7,621 nucleotides of DNA, taken from the NCBI GenBank assembly GCA_017484235.1, contig JAFUTM010000084.1:1-7621 (forward strand), given 5' to 3'. A model generated the notes under the pieces. It was not told the DNA's origin. It saw only the letters and a list, made by a program, of their open reading frames with translations, and made no database searches. Of the stretch, positions 1-5,778 are shown one piece after another. The position numbers were made by a program, and so were the translations under genes. Origin of the DNA: Selenomonadaceae bacterium (GTDB lineage Bacteria; Bacillota; Negativicutes; Selenomonadales; Selenomonadaceae). The stretch's first letter is position 1; each line of letters opens with the position of its first letter.

Positions 1-184
1 CGATGCTATTCCATATTTTACGAAAACTATTTTTAGTTACTGCAAATCCAGTATAATCGCCGTTTTCATCAATGATATATACATTATTGCGACCACTATC
101 AAATTCTTCAATGCAATGTATCAAATTAAGCGAAGTGCCGGTAGTTGCAAATGCAGGAACAATAGTTAAATTTTTATCTGACAT
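1..184 (-). CDS. Partial small protein, possibly CBS-domain-like (C-terminal part outside window)
   Basis: An open frame starts at ATG 184-182 and runs off the left edge, giving 61 residues. The start is well supported: an SD GGAGG (196-192) lies 7 bases upstream. The start overlaps the last 19 bases of cca, so the two are probably translationally coupled and in one transcript. The visible protein begins MSDKNLTIVPAFATTGTSLN and contains a stretch NNVYIIDENGDYTGFAVTK. That stretch resembles the beta-strand, Asp-Glu-Asn-Gly turn and beta-strand of a CBS domain, a module that usually senses adenosine nucleotides. This likeness is my reading of a short segment and could be coincidental. The rest of the protein, and so any attached domain such as a transporter or enzyme, cannot be seen. 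That the gene is real is fairly sure; its function is not. Confidence 0.6.
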   Translation of the reverse strand, partial: MSDKNLTIVPAFATTGTSLNLIHCIEEFDSGRNNVYIIDENGDYTGFAVTKNSFRKIWNSI

Positions 185-1413
185 TTAAATTCCTCCAATA
201 AATTTAAAAAAAGTCTAATTCGTTCAGCACGTATCCACTCGCCAATTTCTTTGCCGCACAAATCATCAGGACAGTCTCGACCGCTGACTTTTAACAGTTT
301 ATCTAAAATATTTTGGGCATTTTCAAGATAATACGGCAATCCATTGTGATCAGCACGAATTATATCGTTAAAGTCGTCAATGGATAGATTAATTGATTTA
401 ATATTTATAATTAAATCGACAATTTTACCCGGTCGAGTGAGCAGCGGCGCACGCATATGATTTTTTATAACAAATTTAGCCGCCTTAATCCACTCGTGAG
501 GCAATGTCATACGTCTGTTCCATTCGCTAAGGACAGTTAAACCTCTTTCCTCGTGTCCATAGTGATGAGGTAGCATATCTTCCGGCGTTGCACCCTTACC
601 GAGATCGTGAACGAGTGCGGCGAATCGAACTATGGGCTTAGGATTTACTTTTGAAACTTCATCAACTATGTTCATCGTGTGTTCAAATGCGTCGCCTTCT
701 GGGTGAAACTCTTTAGGCTGAGTCTTACCAATCATCTGATACAGCTCTGGAAATGTTACTTTTAACAAGCTGGCACGTTCCAAATTTTTGAAAAATATCG
801 AAGGCTTGTCAGTTTGAAGGGCGTAATTTAATTCTTTAAAAATGCGTTCCGTCGGCTCAGAAGCAATTTCAGCAGCACATTTATGCATTGATTCAATTGT
901 ATCATCAGTAATATCAAAATTAAACTGCGCGGACTGCCTTGCCGCACGAAGAGCTCTAACCGGATCGTCAACAAAATGTTCGGAAACTGCCCGAATTTTT
1001 TTATCTTTTATATCTTTAACGCCGTTATATGGATCAATAATTTTTCCGCTGGGCAGTTCTATTGCAATCGCATTCATAGTAGTATCACGGCGATATAAAT
1101 CTTCTTCAATGGTCACCAGTGGATCAAATGTTGCCATAAAACCACGATAACCAGTGCCCGTTTTAATTTCACGGCGTGCAAAAGCAACTTCGCAAGATTT
1201 ATCATCAATTTTTATCAAATAAACTGGAAACGAATTGCCGACTTTTAAAGCGCGTGGAAAAGCCTTTGTAAAATCTGCCTCATTAACACCAGCAACGCAA
1301 TAATCTTTATCGTGAGCAGCTATACCGCGAAACTTATCTCTGACAGCACCACCGACTAAATAAACCTTGCCGCCTATGCTATTTATCCTTTGAATAAAAT
1401 GTAATTCTCTCAT
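166..1413 (-). CDS. cca: CCA tRNA nucleotidyltransferase, E. coli/HD type
   Basis: This 415-residue enzyme adds or repairs the 3'-terminal CCA of tRNAs in the cytoplasm from CTP and ATP, without a nucleic-acid template. Visible class II nucleotidyltransferase motifs are LVGGAVRD (19-26), the metal-binding pair D35/D37 in HDKD, the segment ARREIKTGTGYRGF (79-92), RRDTTMNA (108-115), DPVRALRAAR (150-159) and PTERIFKEL (187-195). A C-terminal HD domain follows, with H269-D270 in ALVHDLGKG. From memory of E. coli Cca (D21/D23, H255/D256), all these positions are shifted by a constant 14 residues. It is therefore the E. coli type with a short N-terminal extension, not the HD-less Bacillus type. 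No in-frame start lies closer to the glycine-rich motif, so ATG 1413 is used, although no SD precedes it; see the promoter entry. The hairpin terminator of the que/ttcA operon lies just upstream. The stop overlaps the next gene by 19 bases. Confidence 0.95.
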   Translation of the reverse strand: MRELHFIQRINSIGGKVYLVGGAVRDKFRGIAAHDKDYCVAGVNEADFTKAFPRALKVGNSFPVYLIKIDDKSCEVAFARREIKTGTGYRGFMATFDPLVTIEEDLYRRDTTMNAIAIELPSGKIIDPYNGVKDIKDKKIRAVSEHFVDDPVRALRAARQSAQFNFDITDDTIESMHKCAAEIASEPTERIFKELNYALQTDKPSIFFKNLERASLLKVTFPELYQMIGKTQPKEFHPEGDAFEHTMNIVDEVSKVNPKPIVRFAALVHDLGKGATPEDMLPHHYGHEERGLTVLSEWNRRMTLPHEWIKAAKFVIKNHMRAPLLTRPGKIVDLIINIKSINLSIDDFNDIIRADHNGLPYYLENAQNILDKLLKVSGRDCPDDLCGKEIGEWIRAERIRLFLNLLEEFKCQIKI

Positions 1414-1419
1414 AAAACC

Positions 1420-1428
1420 ATTGTAACA
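1420..1428 (-). promoter_or_regulatory. Putative extended -10 promoter of cca
   Basis: Read on the minus strand, TG-T-TACAAT (1428-1420) matches an extended -10 element (TGnTAnAAT-like). Only six bases separate the box from ATG 1413, so transcription would begin at or next to the start codon and the mRNA would be leaderless. This fits the absence of an SD. There is no good -35: at a 17-base spacing it would fall on the terminator stem arm and reads GTGCAT. Seen in sequence; promoter activity is inferred. Confidence 0.45.
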
Positions 1429-1443
1429 TAAAACAAAATAAAA

Positions 1444-1469
1444 TGCACGCTTATATTATTAAACGTGCA
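1444..1469 (-). terminator. Intrinsic terminator ending the queD-queE-ttcA operon
   Basis: The two arms, TGCACGTTTA and TAAGCGTGCA on the minus strand, pair over 10 bases including one G-T wobble, around a 6-base AT loop. The minus-strand sequence after the hairpin is T-rich (TTTTATTTTGTTTTA), as expected for a Rho-independent terminator 12 bases past the ttcA-like stop. The plus-strand flank is also AT-rich (AAAATTTTAAT), but no plus-strand gene ends here. Confidence 0.75.
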
Positions 1470-1480
1470 AAATTTTAATC

Positions 1481-2254
1481 TTATAAATAGTTGAAATAAG
1501 TTTCACGCATCTGAGCTGTAGTTTTAGGTGGCTGCCAAAGTTCGTGGACCGCATTTTGCCTAATTGCTGACGACAAGTGATCAAACACACCTGGAAATTG
1601 TTTATTAAGGCTGGCAATTAATTCTTTAGTCGTCTGGCGGTTAGTCTTTCCATCAATCGGGCAAGGTGACTTAACAACATTGAAATTAGATTCACGAACA
1701 AAATCAATAATCTCTTTTTCACGAAGATAAACAAGAGGTCGAATAACAGTTATATTTGATCTGTCGAGATAAGTTTTGGGCATAAAGGTATTTATCTGGC
1801 CACTTGACAGAAGACTCATCAAAAAAGTTTCAACGGCATCATCGTGATGATGAGCATAAGCAACTTTATTTGCACCGATTTCGTTGGCATAACGATTCAC
1901 TGCTGCGCGGCGAAAATATGCACACGTAAAACAAGGCTTTTTATTTTGCTGACTGGCGATAACACCTGCAATGTCTACCTCTTGAACGATGTGATCAATG
2001 TCTAAACTCTTACAAAAGCTATTAACAGAATCCACGTTAAAGTTATTATTAAACATTGGATTGATTGTCAAGGCAGCAAGTTCAAATTTTATTTTAAAAC
2101 GCTGACGAAGCAGAGCAAGTGCATAAGTTAAAAATAGACTGTCTTTGCCGCCAGAAACGCCGATTAAAATTTTATCGCCCGCACTGATAAGCTCAAACTC
2201 CACGACGGCACGGACGAGTTTACTGAATAAATGTTTTGGTAAAGTTAATTTCAT
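1481..2254 (-). CDS. ttcA: TtcA-family tRNA thiolase (PP-loop ATPase)
   Basis: This 257-residue cytoplasmic enzyme belongs to the TtcA group of PP-loop ATPases. In E. coli, TtcA adenylates C32 of certain tRNAs and replaces the O2 with sulfur, using a [4Fe-4S] cluster held by three cysteines. Seen here: the PP-loop SGGKDS at 34-39; C108 and C111 in PCFTCAYFRR, matching the CxxC-x-x-(L/F)RR motif of TtcA; AHHHDDAVET at 134-143; IRPLVYLREKEI at 171-182; and C198 in SPCPID, the third cluster ligand. All three expected cysteines are therefore present. It is shorter than the E. coli protein (about 310), mostly because it lacks terminal extensions. ATG 2254 follows an SD AGGAA nine bases upstream. 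It sits 33 bases behind queE and is the last gene before the terminator. The exact tRNA target is inferred; TilS is less likely because TilS lacks the CxxC/C cluster motif. Confidence 0.8.
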   Translation of the reverse strand: MKLTLPKHLFSKLVRAVVEFELISAGDKILIGVSGGKDSLFLTYALALLRQRFKIKFELAALTINPMFNNNFNVDSVNSFCKSLDIDHIVQEVDIAGVIASQQNKKPCFTCAYFRRAAVNRYANEIGANKVAYAHHHDDAVETFLMSLLSSGQINTFMPKTYLDRSNITVIRPLVYLREKEIIDFVRESNFNVVKSPCPIDGKTNRQTTKELIASLNKQFPGVFDHLSSAIRQNAVHELWQPPKTTAQMRETYFNYL

Positions 2255-2287
2255 TTTATATAATTCCTGTTGTTAATTAAATTCACA

Positions 2288-3019
2288 TTATATCACATTC
2301 ATCATTTTGTGAGTCTGAGGAATAATCCGAACGTCTGAAAGATATTTTAACGCCAATGCTTGAAATGACAGGAGTTGTTCAATTGTTGCTGGTTTAACTT
2401 CTCCAACAGGCGTAACCGGCTGCAATATTAATAAAATATCTTTTGATGCACCTGCAACTATCTTTACCGCCATTAAAAATTCTTCCTGCGTCGTCTCACC
2501 AGTTATAACTATTTTGACGTATAAATCTTTATTTTTGGCAATCTCCATAAATCGTTGATGTTCTTTAAATAAATTTTTGCCGACAACACTGGGCAATTTT
2601 ATATCCATACTGATTATATCAATGCAGTCAATGATTGCCGCCAATTCATTATAAAGGGTGCCGTTACTTTCCAAAAATATTTTATAATCAATTAATTCAG
2701 CAATCTCTTTGATGAATTGAGTGTGAAGAAGCGGCTCACCGCCCGTGAAGCTGACTGCCTGCGGCGGTGCGCCATCTGCATCAACAATTTTATTTATTAC
2801 GGCAGCTACATTATGCGGCGTCGCAGGATTTTTAAATGTTTCAATTACATTGCCGCTGGCATCCAAAACTTTATAAAAATTGTCTGCATTGCAATTTGTA
2901 TCGCAATAAATACATTTTAAATTGCAATTAGAAAATCTTATAAAAATTTGGCGGCAGCCGACGTATTTGCCTTCACCTTGAATTGATGAAAATATTTCAA
3001 TGATATTAGTTTCAATCAT
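2288..3019 (-). CDS. queE: 7-carboxy-7-deazaguanine synthase (radical SAM)
   Basis: QueE converts 6-carboxy-5,6,7,8-tetrahydropterin to 7-carboxy-7-deazaguanine, the ring-contraction step on the way to preQ0 and queuosine. It uses SAM, a [4Fe-4S] cluster and Mg2+. The 243-residue protein has the family opening IFSSIQGEGKYVG (9-21) and the canonical radical SAM motif C32-x3-C36-x2-C39 (CNLKCIYCD). It also has the SAM-contacting SFTGGEPLL, and ends with QPVTP and RIIPQTHKMMNV, typical of QueE. Length agrees with Bacillus-type QueE. ATG 3019 lies 13 bases after the stop of the Ada-like gene. Its SD is weak (only a GAG about nine bases upstream), so translation may depend on ribosomes arriving from the gene above. 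It acts directly after QueD, encoded two genes upstream. QueC, QueF, Tgt and QueA are not in the window. Confidence 0.95.
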   Translation of the reverse strand: MIETNIIEIFSSIQGEGKYVGCRQIFIRFSNCNLKCIYCDTNCNADNFYKVLDASGNVIETFKNPATPHNVAAVINKIVDADGAPPQAVSFTGGEPLLHTQFIKEIAELIDYKIFLESNGTLYNELAAIIDCIDIISMDIKLPSVVGKNLFKEHQRFMEIAKNKDLYVKIVITGETTQEEFLMAVKIVAGASKDILLILQPVTPVGEVKPATIEQLLSFQALALKYLSDVRIIPQTHKMMNVI

Positions 3020-3032
3020 AACTTATACTCAA

Positions 3033-3260
3033 TCACGGCTTACAGACTTTACAGGGTACGTAGCCGGCCGAAACTGCTTCCTGGCGCGAATCAAAGGTAA
3101 CTCGATTGTTGCTGTTTATTTTTTTTGCCCAGCGGCAACTCGGATAATGAAACTTATGTGAACTGGCGTTACCAACATAAGTGGTTGCTGCTGCAACAAT
3201 TAAAGTATTAAGCAGCAATGCACACGTAACCATTATTAAAATAAAATACTTATGCTTCAT
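3033..3260 (-). CDS. Exported small protein with an Ada-like zinc-binding domain
   Basis: This is a 75-residue protein. The N-terminus MKHKYFILIMVTCALLLN is a typical signal peptide: basic residues, a hydrophobic core to about residue 24, and a likely cut after A23-A24-A25. The remaining 50 residues match the metal-binding domain at the N-terminus of Ada: KFHYPSCRWA at 36-45, a central TFDSRQEAVSAGY, and VPCKVC at 68-73. From memory, Ada holds Zn2+ with C38, C42, C69 and C72, and C38 takes the methyl group. Here the equivalents are H38, C42, C70 and C73, so metal binding looks possible but the methyl acceptor is lost. A GTG twelve bases upstream is in frame but lies inside the SD (3276-3269), so ATG 3260 is the start. 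That SD overlaps the queD stop codon, implying coupled translation. It could bind metal or nucleic acid outside the membrane; its function is unknown. Confidence 0.85.
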   Translation of the reverse strand: MKHKYFILIMVTCALLLNTLIVAAATTYVGNASSHKFHYPSCRWAKKINSNNRVTFDSRQEAVSAGYVPCKVCKP

Positions 3261-3268
3261 AATAAAAA

Positions 3269-3276
3269 CCACCTTT
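3269..3276 (-). promoter_or_regulatory. SD that sets the start of the Ada-like gene
   Basis: AAAGGTGG on the minus strand lies 8 bases before ATG 3260. It contains the upstream in-frame GTG and overlaps the queD TAA (3277-3275), so the GTG is ruled out as start and the gene is coupled to queD. Confidence 0.75.
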
Positions 3277-3646
3277 ACTGATTAGTATAAGTAACGCAAG
3301 ATTTTGGAGACTCGTAGACTTTTATTGCTTTAAGTTTTGAATTTGAAAATATTTCTGATTCCGACAACTTATCAAAAACATATTGTGCGAGGTTTTCAGC
3401 CGTTGGATTTTTAGTTTTAAACATTGCTAATTCATTTAAATATCTATGATCTAATTCATCAAGCACTTTATTTAATTCTTGCTTAAGCATTTTAAAATCA
3501 ACGAGCATTCCGAGTTCGTCTAACTTGTCGCCAATTACAACCGCTTCTACTGACCAATTATGCCCGTGCAGACGCTGGCATTTACCTTTATATCCATTTA
3601 TCTGATGAGCCGCCTCAAATTCCGATTTAACTGTCAACTCAAACAA
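3275..3646 (-). CDS. queD: 6-carboxytetrahydropterin synthase
   Basis: QueD converts 7,8-dihydroneopterin triphosphate (made by GTP cyclohydrolase I) to 6-carboxytetrahydropterin, the substrate of QueE. The 123-residue protein has the usual QueD length and T-fold motifs. The zinc ligands are H14 (FEAAH), H27 and H29 (LHGHNW). The catalytic residues are C23, just before LHGH, and the D66-H67 pair in LDHRYLNEL. The substrate anchor is E112 in VYESP, and PTAEN (81-85) is present. It is the first gene of the operon queD, Ada-like, queE, ttcA. The start is TTG 3646: the codon just upstream in frame is TAA, and GGTGAT sits four bases before the TTG. A second TTG at codon 4 is possible but is worse placed. 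The immediately preceding ATG-TAA is discussed in the findings. Confidence 0.94.
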   Translation of the reverse strand: MFELTVKSEFEAAHQINGYKGKCQRLHGHNWSVEAVVIGDKLDELGMLVDFKMLKQELNKVLDELDHRYLNELAMFKTKNPTAENLAQYVFDKLSESEIFSNSKLKAIKVYESPKSCVTYTNQ

Positions 3647-3650
3647 TTAC

Positions 3651-3656
3651 ATCACC
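3651..3656 (-). promoter_or_regulatory. SD GGTGAT of queD, overlapping an ATG-TAA start-stop
   Basis: On the minus strand GGTGAT (3656-3651) is followed by GTAA and then the TTG start. The AT of the SD is also the AT of an ATG (3652-3650) that is followed at once, in frame, by TAA (3649-3647) and then by TTG. The same GGTGAT plus four-base spacing is seen at smpB and gatA. Confidence 0.65.
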
Positions 3657-3679
3657 ACTTTAATTAAAGATTATTATAT

Positions 3680-3708
3680 ATTATCTCATTAATTAATGAT
3701 GAGTGCAA
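3680..3708 (-). promoter_or_regulatory. Promoter of the queD operon, with palindrome in its spacer
   Basis: On the minus strand the boxes are TTGCAC (3708-3703), a 17-base spacer, and GATAAT (3685-3680), a good sigma-70/sigma-A match. Transcription should begin near 3673, leaving about 27 bases of leader. That is too short for a preQ1 riboswitch, and none is seen. The spacer contains the perfect 14-base palindrome TCATTAATTAATGA (3686-3699), a possible operator. Confidence 0.65.
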
Positions 3709-3719
3709 GTTTATTTTTA

Positions 3720-3748
3720 TTGACAATAAAATCACGATAAATTACAAT
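3720..3748 (+). promoter_or_regulatory. Promoter of smpB
   Basis: TTGACA (3720-3725), a 17-base spacer and TACAAT (3743-3748) form a near-consensus sigma-70/sigma-A promoter. The start of transcription should be near 3755, about 26 bases before the smpB ATG. It is back to back with the queD promoter: the two -35 boxes are 11 bases apart. Confidence 0.75.
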
Positions 3749-3770
3749 TAGGTGTAAAATAAATATGGAC

Positions 3771-3776
3771 GGTGAT
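3771..3776 (+). promoter_or_regulatory. SD GGTGAT of smpB
   Basis: GGTGAT sits four bases before ATG 3781. The in-frame GTG at 3772 lies inside this SD and so is not the start, although it would extend the frame by three codons. Confidence 0.7.
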
Positions 3777-3780
3777 AATA

Positions 3781-4266
3781 ATGGCAAAACAAGCATCTAC
3801 ACCTGGATTAAAAATTGCCTGTGAAAATCGCAAGGCACGACACGATTATTTTATACACGAAACTTATGAAGCTGGTATCGAACTAAAGGGCACGGAAGTT
3901 AAGTCACTTCGTGCTGGTCGAGCCAATCTTAAAGACAGTTACGGCGAGATAAAGAACGGTGAAATATACATTCAGCATTTGCACATTAGTCCTTATGATC
4001 ACGGAAGCAATTATTTTAACCATGATCCGTTGAGGCCGAGACGTTTATTATTACATAAAGCTGAGATTGTAAAATTGTTCAGCAAGACGCGTGAAAAGGG
4101 CTTTACCGTTGTGCCATTGAAGATATATTTTAAACGCGGTCGAGCAAAGGTGGAAATCGCTCTTGCAAGTGGCAAGCACAATTATGACAAGCGGCAAGAC
4201 TTAGTTGCTAAAGCTGCCAAGCGTGATGTTGAGCGTGCTCTCAAAGATCGGCAACGATTATCTTAA
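3781..4266 (+). CDS. smpB: SsrA (tmRNA)-binding protein SmpB
   Basis: SmpB binds tmRNA (ssrA) and brings it to ribosomes stalled without a stop codon. Its C-terminal tail probes the empty mRNA channel, so that the nascent chain is tagged and released. The 161-residue protein shows the family motifs in order: ENRKARHDYFI (15-25), AGIELKGTEVKSLRAG (31-46), HISPYDHG with the following N-H-DPLRPRRLLLH, EKGFTVVPLKIYF, a KVEIALASGKHNYDKR block, and a basic tail KRDVERALKDRQRLS. It is full length, with about ten extra residues at the N-terminus compared with short homologues. ATG 3781 is chosen over GTG 3772 because the GTG is part of the SD. It has its own near-consensus promoter and is a single-gene transcript converging on gatA. 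No ssrA gene is visible in the window. Confidence 0.96.
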   Translation: MAKQASTPGLKIACENRKARHDYFIHETYEAGIELKGTEVKSLRAGRANLKDSYGEIKNGEIYIQHLHISPYDHGSNYFNHDPLRPRRLLLHKAEIVKLFSKTREKGFTVVPLKIYFKRGRAKVEIALASGKHNYDKRQDLVAKAAKRDVERALKDRQRLS

Positions 4267-4342
4267 TTAGGAATGAGAAATTAGGAATTAGGAATAGAAG
4301 AGACGAATTTAATTCATCATTCATCATTCCTAATTCCTAATT
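4264..4342. repeat. Heptamer-periodic inverted repeat between smpB and gatA, possible two-way terminator
   Basis: Two arms face each other: AATTAGGAATTAGGAAT (4279-4295) and ATTCCTAATTCCTAATT (4326-4342) form a perfect 17-base inverted repeat around a 30-base loop. Both arms have a 7-base period: ATTAGGA twice on the left; ATTCATC twice then ATTCCTA twice (4312-4339) on the right. A further single copy, AATTAGGAATGA (4265-4276), starts in the smpB stop codon and pairs with TCATTCCTAATT (4324-4335). The right arm ends in the gatA stop codon. The long stem between convergent genes could end transcription both ways, but the flanks are not T-rich, so that role is uncertain. Confidence 0.75.
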
Positions 4343-5774
4343 ATATATCGTATTGTTCAAAGGTGTAGGCGGCTTTAATGATTGTTGCTTCATCAAGTGC
4401 CCTACCGATGAGCTGGAATCCAATTGGCATATTCTGACTGTTAAATCCACACGGCACTGAAATGCCAGGCAGACCAGCCAAATTAAGTGGCACAGTGCAA
4501 ATATCCTGCAGATACATCTTTAACGGATCAGAAATCATCTCGCCAATCTTGTAAGCTGCTGTCGGTGCAGTCGGTGCAAGAATGACATCAACATCTTTGA
4601 ATGCCTCTGTAAAGTCGTTCTGTATTAATGTGCGTACTTTCAATGCTTTAAGATAATAAGCATCATAATAACCTGCAGAGAGGGCATAATTGCCAATCAT
4701 AATGCGGCGTTTAACTTCTTCGCCAAATTTTTCACTACGAGTATTTTTCATCATATCAACCACATCAATGCCGTCAACACGTGCGCCGTAACTCACGCCG
4801 TCGTAACGTTCAAGATTAGTTGCCGCTTCAGCTGGAGCAATCAAATAATATGTCGAAACGGCAACATCAGTGTGAGGTAGTGATATTTCTTTTAATGTTG
4901 CACCTAACTTTTCAAAAGTCTTAGCCGCATCACGAACAGCAGCTTCAACTTCAACGTCCATTCCGTCAATAAAATATTCTTTCGGCAAGCCAATTTTAAG
5001 ACCTTTGACATTAGCAACAAGTGATTTAGTAAAATCTGGCACTTCAGCCGTTGAGGACGTGGAATCCATTTCATCGTGACCGGCAATAACGTTTAAAACG
5101 TGGGCACAGTCCGTTACATCGCGAGTAATAGGTCCAATCTGATCCAAACTGGACGCATAAGCAACCAATCCATAACGTGAGACTCTGCCATATGTCGGTT
5201 TAAGGCCGATGACGCCGCAGAATGAAGCGGGCTGACGAATGGAGCCACCGGTATCAGAACCGAGTGCATAGATCGCCTCATTACTTGCAACTGCCGCAGC
5301 ACTGCCGCCGCTGGAGCCGCCTGGCACACGTTCAACATCGTGTGGATTATGCGTCACGTGGAAGCCGGAATTTTCAGTTGAGCCGCCCATTGCAAATTCG
5401 TCCATATTCGCCTTTCCAACAACAACCGGATTAATAGTGTTGAGTTTATCTATAACGGTTGCATTGTAAGGAGGCACGAAATTTTCAAGAATCTTCGACG
5501 CGCAGGTAGTTTTAATGCCTTTAGTACAGATATTATCTTTTATTGCACAAGGTATTCCAGTTAAAACTCCGATTTTATCGCCACGCGCAATTTTTTCGTC
5601 AACTGATTTAGCCGCCTTGAGTGCCTCGTCACGAGTTATGGTTATATAAGCCTCAATGTTTTTTTCAGTCTCATCAATATGATTTAGTACATCTGTCGCC
5701 AACTCTACGGCAGATATTTTTTTATTAATTAACATCTCGTGCAGTTCGTGTGCTGTTTTTTCATTTAAATTCAA
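4341..5774 (-). CDS. gatA: Aspartyl/glutamyl-tRNA amidotransferase subunit A
   Basis: GatA is the glutaminase subunit of GatCAB. It releases ammonia from Gln (or Asn), which GatB then uses to amidate misacylated Glu-tRNA(Gln) or Asp-tRNA(Asn). The protein is an amidase-signature enzyme with an intact Ser-cisSer-Lys triad: K79 in IKDN, S154 in PGGSSGGSAAAVA, and S178 in SDTGGSIRQPA. These are the numbers I recall for the S. aureus enzyme, which supports the start chosen here. That start is TTG 5774, giving 477 residues, placed four bases after GAGGTGAT. A GTG three codons upstream (5783) lies inside that SD. Other hallmarks are GKANMDEFAMGGSTENS and LKPTYGRVSRYGLVAYASSLDQIGP. It follows the DUF1232 gene by 63 bases, with no convincing promoter between, so it is probably co-transcribed from gatB. 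gatC is not adjacent. Confidence 0.96.
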   Translation of the reverse strand: MNLNEKTAHELHEMLINKKISAVELATDVLNHIDETEKNIEAYITITRDEALKAAKSVDEKIARGDKIGVLTGIPCAIKDNICTKGIKTTCASKILENFVPPYNATVIDKLNTINPVVVGKANMDEFAMGGSTENSGFHVTHNPHDVERVPGGSSGGSAAAVASNEAIYALGSDTGGSIRQPASFCGVIGLKPTYGRVSRYGLVAYASSLDQIGPITRDVTDCAHVLNVIAGHDEMDSTSSTAEVPDFTKSLVANVKGLKIGLPKEYFIDGMDVEVEAAVRDAAKTFEKLGATLKEISLPHTDVAVSTYYLIAPAEAATNLERYDGVSYGARVDGIDVVDMMKNTRSEKFGEEVKRRIMIGNYALSAGYYDAYYLKALKVRTLIQNDFTEAFKDVDVILAPTAPTAAYKIGEMISDPLKMYLQDICTVPLNLAGLPGISVPCGFNSQNMPIGFQLIGRALDEATIIKAAYTFEQYDI

Positions 5775-5778
5775 ACTT

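Noticed and set aside
842..1150. Plus-strand open frame of 102 codons
   Set aside because: It lies wholly antisense to cca, has no SD or domain, and reads as a low-complexity Ser-rich shadow.
2717..2920. Plus-strand open frame of 67 codons inside queE
   Set aside because: Antisense to the radical SAM domain of queE, with no family resemblance; a shadow.
3647..3680. preQ1 riboswitch in the queD leader
   Set aside because: The predicted leader is about 27 bases of mostly A and T, with no C-rich loop or pseudoknot-forming A-rich tail.
3765..3824. 19-residue frame starting at an ATG upstream of smpB and overlapping its start out of frame
   Set aside because: Its only SD candidate (GGTG at 3751-3754) is ten bases away, whereas the GGTGAT before ATG 3781 is well placed; it may be a chance ATG.
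4904..5434. Open frames of 60-74 codons inside gatA (both strands)
   Set aside because: They are out-of-frame or antisense readings of a strongly conserved gatA region, with no SD.
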